From: Rapana venosa
Taxonomy: Eukaryota; Mollusca; Gastropoda; Neogastropoda; Muricidae
Assembly (NCBI GenBank): GCA_028751875.1
Contig: CM054157.1
Span: forward strand, 52,493,741 to 52,557,740
Direction: 5' to 3'
DNA length: 64,000 nucleotides
Shown: positions 50,612 through 60,680 of the stretch, piece after piece
Layout: every line of letters starts with the position of its first letter
Position numbering within the stretch: the first letter of the stretch is position 1
Program-made: the position numbers and the translations under genes
The notes under the pieces: generated by a model
What the model was told of the DNA's origin: nothing
Seen by the model: only the letters and a program-made list of their open reading frames with translations
Database searches by the model: none

Positions 50612-51265
50612 TTTTCCAAGATGTTTTAATCTCTTCAGAATGTAACAAAAAATACAAAAATCTTTTTAACACAATGTTTCTAACAAGTATCACAACAACA
50701 ACAAAAACATAGGGAGTGTATAGAACTCAATGAACACAGCTATAATGCATTAATAAAATAATAATAATAACAATAATAATGATAATAATAAAGCTTTTTA
50801 AAGCAAAAACACACACACAATCTTGTGCACTTCTCACCACATAAAGAGAAAATATCTATATTAAAAAAGTACATATAAAATATTCCATAAAATACATAAC
50901 AAAATATTTTTTAAAAATTAAATGAAATAAAAACAAAATAACGAAAATAAAAATAATTTTAAAAAAATATATATTCCAAACAGTTTTCTTTCATACTCAG
51001 CAAGGTGCCACAAATTGTACAATTTTGTAAACAAAACAAAACAAAGCAAAAAACAACAATAAAAAAAATATTAATCACAGCATGAAAATCATGGGGTTTG
51101 TTTGTTCTGTATTATCATCTTTCAACACATTGAGTTCCTGTAATATTCATATTATGGGTTATCATTTGAAATAAAAATCTTTCTTGTTTTAAGTGGAAAC
51201 ACTGGATAATTTTTTTTTGGGAGAGAGAGAGAGAGCTGGTATTAATAAGGAGAAACAACTAATTT
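48946..51265. repeat. Intergenic: D-tail SINE piece, purine tract, CA/GA arrays
   Basis: D-tail module at about 49700-49800 (plus reading). A 320-bp almost pure purine (GAGGAAGAAGAGGAG) tract lies at 49825-50140 and a GA tract at 50335-50420. (CA)n is at 50540-50610. An A-rich, low-complexity zone spans 50690-51080. No gene; Lys/Glu- or Ser/Leu-rich frames over the purine tract are artefacts. Confidence 0.7.
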
Positions 51266-51605
51266 ATTTAATTTATTTATTTATTCTTTTATATCGAGGA
51301 TAATGGAATAAGCACCCATGTGATTTTTTACATCCAGTCCCCGTGTGTATGCGGTTTTGTAAATCTTGTCATCTGTTTCCACCAGCACACAATGGCCTAC
51401 TCCTCCGAAAAGCAGAACAGGGTTTAACGTGTGCGCAAGATGTTCTGCAAGCGTTCGAACACGGGGCCTCGGTTTATAGTCTCATCCGAAGGACTTTGAC
51501 ATTCAGTTCGATTTTTGGGGTCAAACTGGGAAGAAAGGGCGAGGCTGGGAATCGAACCCACAACCTCACGGTTTACTTGTTGGCAGGCGAACATCTTAAC
51601 CATAA
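51265..51605 (-). repeat. SINE with Y-tail and tRNA-like head 2
   Basis: Starts with TTCTTTTATATCGAGGATAA (Y-tail), then the core (CTCATCCGAAGGACTTTGAC), and ends with head 2 (GGGAATCGAACCCACAACCT; GGCAGGCGAACATC). This pairs the Y-tail with head 2, whereas the copy at 31915 pairs it with head 1. Confidence 0.7.
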
Positions 51606-52584
51606 TCTCCACATAACCTTCCTAATAATCAGTGGAGCGATTGCTTGAGGCCAGCAATGGTCTCCCATGCCTAAAAAAAACTTTATTTTGGTGTTGGGGG
51701 GAGGAATTGATGATACAAATTGTATTATTTTTCTTACAGCCAAAATTTTGATAATAATGATAATAACTATAACATAATAAAAATAACAATGATAATAATA
51801 ATAATAATAATAACAGTCAGAAGGGGGGAAGTTAACGAGTCGTTAATTTTTATATCTCGTTCTTGGCTCTTTTTTTTAAAACAAAACTCTTCAAAGAATC
51901 CTTTTTATGGAAACTTACACATTGAACATCTAAGATTTTCAGGTTCAGCGCCTCCCCTTCCACCTCCACCCCCCCCCCTACAAACAGACTCTCTAACACC
52001 TCCCCCCCCCTCACACACACACATACACAAGCCTCCGTGTGTGTGAACATCTTAAAATCCTGTTCCGCTTTTCGTAAGAGTAGGCTATTGTGTGCCGATG
52101 GGAACAGATGACAGAATTTACAAAACCGCATACACACGGAGACTGGATGGAAAAAAGCAAATAAGTGCTTATTCCATTATCCTCAATATAAAAGAATTAA
52201 AAAAAATAATAATAACAAGAACATCCTTCACTGTCACAGAAGTTCAGAAGGCTTGTAGATACAAGTAAACAAGTTTGTAAATGAAAAAAAGTCACCGAAG
52301 ATGCAAACATTCAAAAACATATTTTGCTAATGGTCCTTCGAAACTCATTAAACTGTTTTTAAAAAAAAATATTGCTTGGAACTGAATTATCAATACACAC
52401 TGACTGGACTGGTAAGCCCTCGCGTGCGCGTGCACGTGCACTCATGTGCGCCTACGTGCATGAGTATGTATCTAAGCGCTTATTCACGTAGTTGTCCATC
52501 ATTGTGACCAGGTGCAAGAACGTTTGTGATCGATAGAAAGACATATTTATTGTCATAGTTCTGAGAGAGATATGTGTGTGTGAG

Positions 52585-52645
<61 letters not shown>

Positions 52646-53225
52646 TAGAGTTCGAATGATTTATTCACAAAAAAGCCATTGGCCCATTCATGAAGTAGGG
52701 GGGGGGGGAGGGAGGTGTCGTACTGCTTTGTACTTTGGTATGGGGGGAAAAAAAGCAACAACAAAATGTGATTGTATAACAAAAAAAGGTCAGTTACAAA
52801 AACTATGACTTAAGATAACCCTATATCTGTTATTCTGAGAGAGAGGGATACAGACAGACAGAGAGGGAGAGAGAGAGGGGGAGAGAGAGACTGGTTTATT
52901 TTTGGCACCACAAAAACTCATCAAATCTCGCTACAAATATTTTCATTTCCAGAAAAAAATCATTGCTTTAAAAAACAACAATAATACAAAAAACCCAACT
53001 CGGCCCAGCCTCTCTGTTTGTAATCAATACACACATCGGAACAAATAACATCCACCATAAGCAACAAACGCACTCCCAAGGCACAACAAGATAACTATAA
53101 AATGCTGGCAGCATGAAAGCAGTATCACCGTATACCGACAGAAAAATAAGACGACTCTTTTTTACACACTCGTCACATAAAAGCAATATTGCCGCATAGA
53201 AACAAAAATAAGACGACGACTACTA
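51606..53225. other. Intergenic, no gene; SINE Y-tail fragment and (GA)n
   Basis: A plus-orientation core/Y-tail fragment lies at about 52025-52200 (TTCCGCTTTTCGTAAGAGTA ... TGCTTATTCCATTATCCTC). (GA)n lies at 52585-52642, and further GA-rich tracts at about 52838-52895. No exon or RNA gene was recognised. Confidence 0.6.
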
Positions 53226-53562
53226 CCACCTCCTCCCCAGAGAAGACCAAGTAACCATTGTGAGGCTGAGGACTGGACACTGCAGACTCGGACATCACAT
53301 GTTTTACCAAGTTCCACATTGGTGATTCTGAGGCGTGCCCCTGTGGCACTTCTCCCATGACAGTGGAACACTTCCTCCAGACCTGTCCATCCAACACACC
53401 CAAACCTGAGGACTGGCCGATATCTGGCCTACTGACAAACCTGCCGATGAGGGACAAACTCTTCGGACCCCTGGAGGGAGGGCCTTCAGCGCACGGCAGC
53501 ATTTGTCAGGGCCTCAGGAGTTGCTGTCTGAGCGTTCGACGAAGAAGAAGGCGATTCTTTTT
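53226..53562 (+). pseudogene. LINE 3' fragment: RNase H / post-RNase H region
   Basis: One frame reads VTIVRLRTGHCRLGHHMF; after a single shift the next reads TKFHIGDSEACPCGTSPMTV and EHFLQTCPSNTP. RLRTGH...CPCG...T.EH.LQ.CP is the familiar ending (RNase H plus zinc-like CCHC) of RNase-H-bearing non-LTR retrotransposons. The fragment ends GTTGCTGTCTGAGCGTTCGA and a GAAGAAGAAG tail, the same terminus as the B-family elements. Confidence 0.7.
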
Positions 53563-53901
53563 TTAAGCTTAAGTATAAGTTCTATATGATTTTTCCTCCA
53601 CTAATGCAAACACACACACACACACACACTCACACACTTCAATTTTACATCTCTTCACAAAATTGTGGTATTAAACTAACTAACTCTGTGTGTGTTCTTC
53701 AATTTTACATCTATCTAGCTCTCTCTCTCGCGCGTGCGTGCGTGCGAGCGTGTGTTTTGATATGAAAAAAATCCAAATCTGTATTTCCGAGGGTTGTAGA
53801 ATGAGCAAAACATTTTCATCCAGCCCTCGACCTACAGCACATGTGCGTGCACACACACACTCACACACACACGCGCGTGCGCGCACACTCACACACGCAC
53901 G

Positions 53902-53942
<41 letters not shown>

Positions 53943-55400
53943 ACACACACCTAAAGGCATTTCTAATAGCTATCTAATCTAAATCAATGACCATTATTTC
54001 CAAGGCACAAATGTATACGTTCACAAGTCATATGAGCACAGAAGACTAAAAAGTCTAATGAATGAGCGATTTACACAATTCAGCTGATATTTGTTTGACA
54101 TACAAATAACGAACGCAGTAAAGAGAGGGAAAAAATCCCACCAATGCTTACATATCAACATTTATCTTGATTTACGTATATCGAGATTGCCAATCCGTGG
54201 GGAAGGGGGGAGGGGGGGGGGTTGTTGGTTTTTGGTTTTGTTTTTTTTGTTCCTCAGCTAAAGCTGTGCGGGTCACGAATGGTGAGATTTTCCAGTATGC
54301 AACCGTTTACCCACATTTAAGGTAGCTGTACTCGAACTTCGGGAATAGTGTCTAAACACGTCACACGCATTTTTAAAAAAAATGCTCCCATCCATTTCTA
54401 CCAGCCACGCAATGGCCTGCTCTCCCAAAAGGTGGGACAGGTGTTATTTTAACATGGGCGCAAATTTCCAGATGGTACATTGAATAAGCAATGCATTTTG
54501 CTTTTTTTCCCCTCATCAATCTAGGAACACAAATTTCTTAACGAATGTGGAACTTGGTGGACATGTAATGTCTGAGCGCAAAGATGTTTTACGTGCGTTC
54601 GCACACGGAACCTCCAGTCTAAAGTCTCATCTGAAGGACTTTTGGGAGGAGTGAAGTCAGTACTGATGTTAACTCCAGGGGGGTAAAAAATCCCCCTCGA
54701 ACGGGTGTCTCGGTGGTGGCTCGATCCCGGGCCGTCAGATCCCCACTTCAACTTTAAGCGCTGTGCTTTAAATAACCCTCACATCGCATCAGATCAGACA
54801 CAAGCACATTTTATTTCATCTCAGTAATGACATTTTTACCCCCCCCCCCCCACCTCCCCCCCAACCCCCCCCCCCTCCCAACAACCCAAGCCAGCCACTC
54901 TCCCCTCCCCACCTCACCACCCCCCCCTACCCTTAGAGCCCCCCCCCCCCTCCCCCCTCCAGGAATAAATCCACAAGCGGTAATAAAGGACCATCACTAC
55001 CAACTTCATTTTACTGATAAATGATCAGCGTGTTCTAATTGTATAACGCATTATCAGAGAATCAGACATCTGGAAGACTAGCATAAACAGCAAACAAACA
55101 AAAATCGACCAACTTCCTTTCCCTCCTCTCCCCAACAAAAAAATTATATCCATCTATTTTATCTATCTCTCTTATCTATCTATATCTATAGGCATCAATC
55201 AGTCTCGTAAGACTATGGAGTTGAGCTCTAGGTGTTTATACTCAGGAGCACAAAGACTGGGTCAGTAAGTATGGAGGGCAAGCTGTTACCCATGCAGCAG
55301 ACCTTGCTCCACTCTCCACGTCATTGGAATGGTCCATAGGAAAGGCAATCGCCGATACACATGGTTCCTGTGCCGTCGTTGCAGGAGTTGCCAGAACGAC
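53563..55400. repeat. Intergenic: CA/CG arrays, D-tail plus SINE, poly-C zone
   Basis: (CA)n with GCGC interruptions at 53845-53950. A minus-orientation D-tail at 54245-54380 is followed by a SINE core and head at about 54530-54775. A C-homopolymer zone lies at 54839-54960. TATC-type repeats lie at 55148-55190. No gene is seen. Confidence 0.6.
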
Positions 55401-55404
55401 GCTG

Positions 55405-55765
55405 TGTCTCTCCTTATAGGTAGCCGCGTTCCGACCTCCGGGATGGAGTCTAAACACGATGACACCTGTGTGCATGCTGGGTTGTTGTGTTTTTTACCTA
55501 ATCATCCGCTCCTACCGGCACACAATGGCCTACTCTTCCAAAAAGCGGAACGGGTTTTAACGAGTGCGCAAGATGCTCTGCATGCGTTCGAGCAGGGGGC
55601 CTCGGTTTATAGTCTCATCCGAAGGACTTTTCGGGGAGAGTGGAGTCTACACTGATGTTAACTCCAGTGGGAAAAATTCCCTTGAACGGGTGTCTCGGTG
55701 GTGGCTCGAACCCGGGCCACACAATTCGCAAGCACAATGCTCTAACCACTAGGCTATCCTCCCTG
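55405..55765 (-). repeat. SINE, minus orientation, left arm of a head-to-head pair
   Basis: D-tail remnant (GTTCCGACCTCCGGGATGG), core (CTCATCCGAAGGACTTTTCG) and head 1 ending AACCACTAGGCT at about 55760. It is followed within ~15 bp by a plus-orientation copy. Confidence 0.7.
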
Positions 55766-55774
55766 GGAAGACGG

Positions 55775-56105
55775 GGTAGCCTGGTGGTTAGAGTGATGTC
55801 TTTGTGATCTGCTGACCCGGATTCGATTCTCGTTCAAGAGGATTTTCTTCCTCTGAGTCAACATCAGTGCAGACTCCACTCTCCCCAAAAGTCCTTCGGA
55901 TGAGACTATAAACCGAGGTCCCGTGTGTGAACGCACGCTGAACATCTTGCGCGCATGTTAAAACCACTTCCGCTTTTTGAAAGAGGCCATTGTGTGCCAG
56001 TGGGAACGGATGACAAAACACAAAACTGCATACACACGGGGACTGGGTGGAAAAAAGCACATGAGTGCTTATTCCATTATCCCCGAAATAAAAGAAATAA
56101 AATAA
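55775..56105 (+). repeat. SINE, plus orientation, right arm of a head-to-head pair
   Basis: Head 1 (GGTAGCCTGGTGGTTAGAG; GGATTCGATTCTCG), core (CCTTCGGATGAGACTATAAA) and Y-tail (TGCTTATTCCATTATCCCCG), then an A-rich end. Together with the preceding copy it makes a ~250-bp-armed imperfect palindrome with different tails. Confidence 0.75.
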
Positions 56106-56316
56106 ATAATACATTTCAAACAACAGCAACACAACATTTTGTTATACATAAAATATTCAATATTAGGTATGACGCACTGATGCTACGATTGTGACCATGA
56201 AAAATCCAAATTAAAAACCCCACCACCGAGAACAACAACAAAAACAGCAGCAGCAACATCAGTAATAACTGTAACAACAACAACAATGTTGTGAAATCTC
56301 AAGCCAAACCTTTTTG

Positions 56317-56387
<71 letters not shown>

Positions 56388-57904
56388 GAAAAAAAAAAGA
56401 TAAAATATTCTGGACATCCATGTGCGAGTTTAAAAAACAACAACGGGGGGGAGGGGGGGGGGAATCATGATATGTGAACACATGACTGCTATTTTTGGCT
56501 CATGAAAGTGTCAATCAATCAATTTATCAGCCAACCAATCAATCAATCAACCAAATCAATCAATGAAACAACAAAATCTCTTTACCCTGGTTCCTCACCT
56601 CTCACATCAAGTATGCAAAAGAGTCAACCAAAACCAACCGACCAGTGAATGAAAGCAATCAGTCAACCAGCCCACATCAATCCAATGACCTAATCAATCC
56701 ACCAATCCATCCATCAATCCTTTCACCATAGGTTACACACCTCTCACATCAAGTATGCAGAAGAGTCAACCAAAATCAACCGACCAGGGAATCGAAGCAA
56801 CCAGCCCACATCAATCCATGAACTAATCAATCCATCAATCCGTCTTTTCACCATAGGTTACACACCTCTCAAATCAAGTATGCAAAAGAGTCAACCAAAA
56901 CCAACCGACCAGGGAATCGAAGCAGCCAGCCCACATCAATCCATAAACTAATCAATCCATCAATCCATCTTTTTACCATAGGTTACACAACTCTCAGATC
57001 TGGGGTGGGGGGTGGGAGGTATCTTTCCTCGCTAAAACTCCGAAATTCACCAACAGTGAGATTTTTTTTTTAAATTTGCGTATGCGATTGTTTTCACCCC
57101 CTCCACCATTAAGGCAGCTGTATTTCGACTTCGGGGTCAGATCTGGTGGTGGTTGTTGTTTGTTTGTTTTGTTTTTTTAAAATGTCAACCAATGACTGAA
57201 TCCGATCATCAATAAATCACAACAAATCGATCAATTTTCTTCTTCATAGATTGAGGAGAGTAACACTGAATATCTCACTACTCTTTCCTCACCCCCAGCC
57301 TCTCTATCCTCTGCCGCTCTCTTAAAATCACCACCCCCCAAAAAAAAAATCAATCTTCTCTTTCTTGATGAAATGTGCTATTTCTACCTCCTCTCCTATC
57401 TGTCTCTTCTATGTTTGTTTTATATTTTTGCTTTTTGTTTCGGTTTTTTGTTGTTGGGGGGTGGGGGGGTGGCATGCAACCATACAAGCTGTTTTGGGGG
57501 ATTTTTTGTTGGGGTTTGGGGTGGTTTTTGTGCTAAACTGTATCTTCTGATAACGTGATCAAAGTCTTACTCTTGGTCGTCTCGTTAGGGTGATATTGTA
57601 AAGCCCCAGCGCTCAAACACCTGCAGTAGGGCGAGCATCGCCAGGTTCAACTTGCCCCCAAGAGTATGCTTGGAATGTTCAATGCTGCGCTCAAAAAACA
57701 ACTTCTTTGGAAGTTAAAAGAGAAAAATGTTTTAAGTCATGAAGGTCGTCCACATTTGGCGAAACAAACGAAGGAAGACTGGTTTTTAACATCAATGTTA
57801 AAAGTTGAAAAAAAATATTTTAAGCAACAGACATGGCAGTTATAAAAATTTTAAGCAAGCATCACACACCACAAGTTTCTTCCTAAGGTTAAAGCCTGTC
57901 TCAC
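56106..57904. repeat. (AT)n and 125-142-bp minisatellite
   Basis: (AT)n at 56319-56384. CTCACATCAAGTATGCAAAA + GAGTCAACCAAAA units start at about 56590, 56732, 56857 and 56982 (partial); units include CAATCCATCAATCC subrepeats. A D-tail remnant (minus) lies at 57030-57135. No gene is seen. Confidence 0.75.
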
Positions 57905-58170
57905 ACAGCTGTAAGGTAAAGGTAAAGGTGTTCCCATAACCTATGTGGTCGTAGGGGAGCGAGGCATCAGAGACCTCAACTTCTCCAGGGGCCAGCATAT
58001 TTGAGGGCGGCGCCCATCTCCTCTCCCTCGCTGCTTTACCTTCCCTGACCCTAAAGAGGGCAGGTACCCATTTACAGCTGGATGAACTGGGGGACTGTAT
58101 TGAAGCCCAGGCGCGCAAACGATCACGCATCCAAGAGGTAACCACGCTTGACGCTGCTTAACTTGCTAAA
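57905..58170 (-). repeat. 5S-rRNA-derived SINE, copy 2
   Basis: Minus strand begins GTTAAGCAGCGTCAAGCGTG + GTTACCTCTTGGATGCGTGA (58125-58165), a 5S internal-control-region match. It then has the body CAGTTCATCCAGCTGTAAAT, GGAGAGGAGATGGGCGCCGC and CATAGGTTATGGGAACACC. Confidence 0.75.
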
Positions 58171-60134
58171 CAATCACAGCTGTACAGCACATGAAATCGT
58201 CGTCAAAGGTTGTTTTTTTGGTTTTTTCTCTTCTTCTCACTTTAACACCTCAAGTTTTTTAAGTTAGGGAATGTATTCACAATGGTGAAAGAAAACCCTC
58301 CGAATTTAAGATGACGAAATCATATTTACAAAAGCAAAGGGCAAGTTACAAGGTTTGTCAAAAGTAGGTCACGATGTCACAAACAAGTCATAATTTCAAC
58401 AACAAAGTTCAATGTGTGTCATGTTTAAGTTGGGAAAAAAATGACTTGCCCACCAAAAAAAACAACAACCAAACTAACCATAAAACATCTGCCACTTGAA
58501 AGTTTTAACTACAATCTCCAAAAGTAAAGTGGAGGAAGCTGGTTTCAAAATCTTCAGTGGCGCCCAAGCAATCTACTAGACCACAGGCTAGTTGCAAGTG
58601 AAGGAAAGGGTAGGTTACACATATGTCAGACGAACAGTAGTTTGGGTTTTTGTTAGGGGGTTTTTTGTTGGGGTTTTTTAAATTTTTTTTTTGGGGGGGG
58701 GTTGGTTCCTGGGCTTGAGTTCCAAAAAACACCAATAGTCAGATTTTGCGTACGCGATTGTTCGCCAACCATTACGATAGCCACATTCTGACTTCAGGGG
58801 GGGGGGGGGGGGGGGGAACAGAACTGTCTCCGATATGTCAGTAAATCCCCAGATGAAAGTTCAACTACGCATGTTAAAGATCCTGTCATTCACGTCAGCG
58901 TTTAGCGAATTACGGGAAACACGAACGTACCTACCAGCAATACAGGCCCGAAGTGGGAATGTGGCTACCTTCATGGAGGGCAACAACAACAACAACAACA
59001 TAAAAAACGTCGAATACGCAGAAAAACCCGCACCATTCATGAACCTCACAGCTCTAGCCAAGGAATGAAAAACGAAAAAAACGATTTTCAATTTAATAAA
59101 AACCTGAAGCATAGCAGACGAAACAACTGAACCTCTTGACTCTCAGTAACTCCTCACAGGTAAAAGGTGGGGTCAAGGTGTGCCCATAACCTCTAAGGTC
59201 GTAGGAAGAAACGAAGGCAAGCCGGAATGACATGGGCCGAGCTGAAGAGGATCTCCCCAAACCGAGTTCGTTGGAGGGGTGTTGTTGCAGCCCTATGTTC
59301 CCCAAGGAACCAAGAGGCATAAGTCAGGTTAAGTCATAAGGTCGTAGGGGAGCGAGGCGTCAGAGACCTCACTTCCCTGCAATATGCCGGCCCCCTTAGA
59401 GAAGAGAAGTGAGGTCTCTGACTCCTCACAGGGCTCATGGAAAAAATCAAAGACGAAAAAAATAACCGACAAGCAGCACAGAGCTATCAAAACCAAATTC
59501 AGGCACACTTTTGCGGAATGTTTTTTTGCGAAGATGTAGAGAGAAAGACTATGGTGTTGTGTAAATCTCACCACTGTCTCCGCCTTTTTTCTTTCCTTCA
59601 GCTGTGTTGTCAGCGAGTGAGAATCTTGATGCCATCTCCGCTTGTTTCTGGCTTCAAGGAATCCATTCGTGTGCCTTTGCTCCTCAACAAAGCACAGACA
59701 AACTTGTTTCTTGCGCTACCCCCTCCCTCCCCACCGTGCGTGTGGGGATGCCAAGGGACCTGTCAGTATAAACAGCATCCCCCACTTTTTTTGCATAAAC
59801 ACCGTGCAAGAAATTCCCTCTTTTCTATCCCTCTCTGTCTTTCTGCCTTGTTGTTCCTTTTTTTCTTTCCTGTCATCTCCTTCTTGGTCCAGTCTCCTGC
59901 CCCGTTTTGTTTTCTTCCAGAAAGACTTTAAAAAAAACAACAACACACAAACACTCCTCTCCCACGACCGAAGTCGGAAGTGCCGGGCCTGACCTGTCAG
60001 GTGACTTCACGGCAGCAGCGTGCAACGCAGTTTTCACTCCTATGACAGAAAACGCTAGTTGCTGTCTGAGCGTTCGACGACGACGACGACGACGAAGACG
60101 AAAACTTCAACTATTTACTCAACCAGCCTAAAGT
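58171..60134. repeat. Intergenic: D-tail pieces, 5S-SINE fragments, B-family copy 6
   Basis: D-module pieces at about 58725-58800 (minus) and 58860-59075 (plus, with the Leu/Ser-SINE body). 5S-SINE body fragments (GCGAGGCGTCAGAGACCTC; CATAACCTCTAAGGTCGTAG) lie at 59165-59430. A plus-orientation B-family element at about 59735-60105 ends GTTGCTGTCTGAGCGTTCGA with (CGA)n. No gene is seen. Confidence 0.6.
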
Positions 60135-60290
60135 AAGGCTAGTGTTCCCATAACCAATAGTCGTTAGGGAGCGAGGCATCAGAGACCTCAACTTCTCCAG
60201 CATATTGAGTACGGCGCCCATCTCCTCTCCCTCGCCGCTCTACCTTCCCTGACCCTACAGAAGGCCAGGTACCCATCCACAGCCTACCTC
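60135..60290 (-). repeat. 5S-SINE body fragment
   Basis: Contains GAGCGAGGCATCAGAGACCT, GCGCCCATCTCCTCTCCCTC and CCTTCCCTGACCCTACAG. It lacks the 5S head. It lies immediately downstream of the NHL gene stop codon (in its - strand sense). Confidence 0.6.
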
Positions 60291-60314
60291 CAGCCCCACC
60301 CACCCCATCCCTGG

Positions 60315-60680
60315 TTAAAAACTGGAGCACAGATCATACACCTGCACGGACCCTGACGTGGTGGTCACCACCATGGCTCTCTCACTCCGGCACAGCTCGG
60401 GGGAGGCGTCCACGAAAGTGACCAGCTTCAGCTCGGCTCCCTGGCCCTGGGGCAGCGAGATCACGGCAGAGCAGACTCCGGTCTGGGTGCACACGGCGTG
60501 CAGCTTGTGCGCCTTCCCGTCCACGATGAAGATGTGGCCCCGCCCGTTCCAAGCCAGTCCCATGGGCGCCTTCAGCTGAGCGTCCGGCGCTCCTGGCACT
60601 CCGGAGTAGGTGACCCTGGCTGTGCTGCCCTCCCTGGGGAAGATCTTGACGTTGTGGTGAGTCCAGTCCGAGACGCAGAT
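60315..60680 (-). CDS. NHL protein last exon
   Basis: Starts ICVSDWTHHNVKIFPREGST and ends in DLCSSF then TAA. It holds most of two NHL blades. GC-rich codons contrast with the surrounding repeat DNA. Phase 0 entry from the 63439 exon splits the DDQ|ICVSDW blade. Confidence 0.85.
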   Translation of the reverse strand: MCVSDWTHHNVKIFPREGSTARVTYSGVPGAPDAQLKAPMGLAWNGRGHIFIVDGKAHKLHAVCTQTGVCSAVISLPQGQGAELKLVTFVDASPELCRSERAMVVTTTSGSVQVYDLCSSF

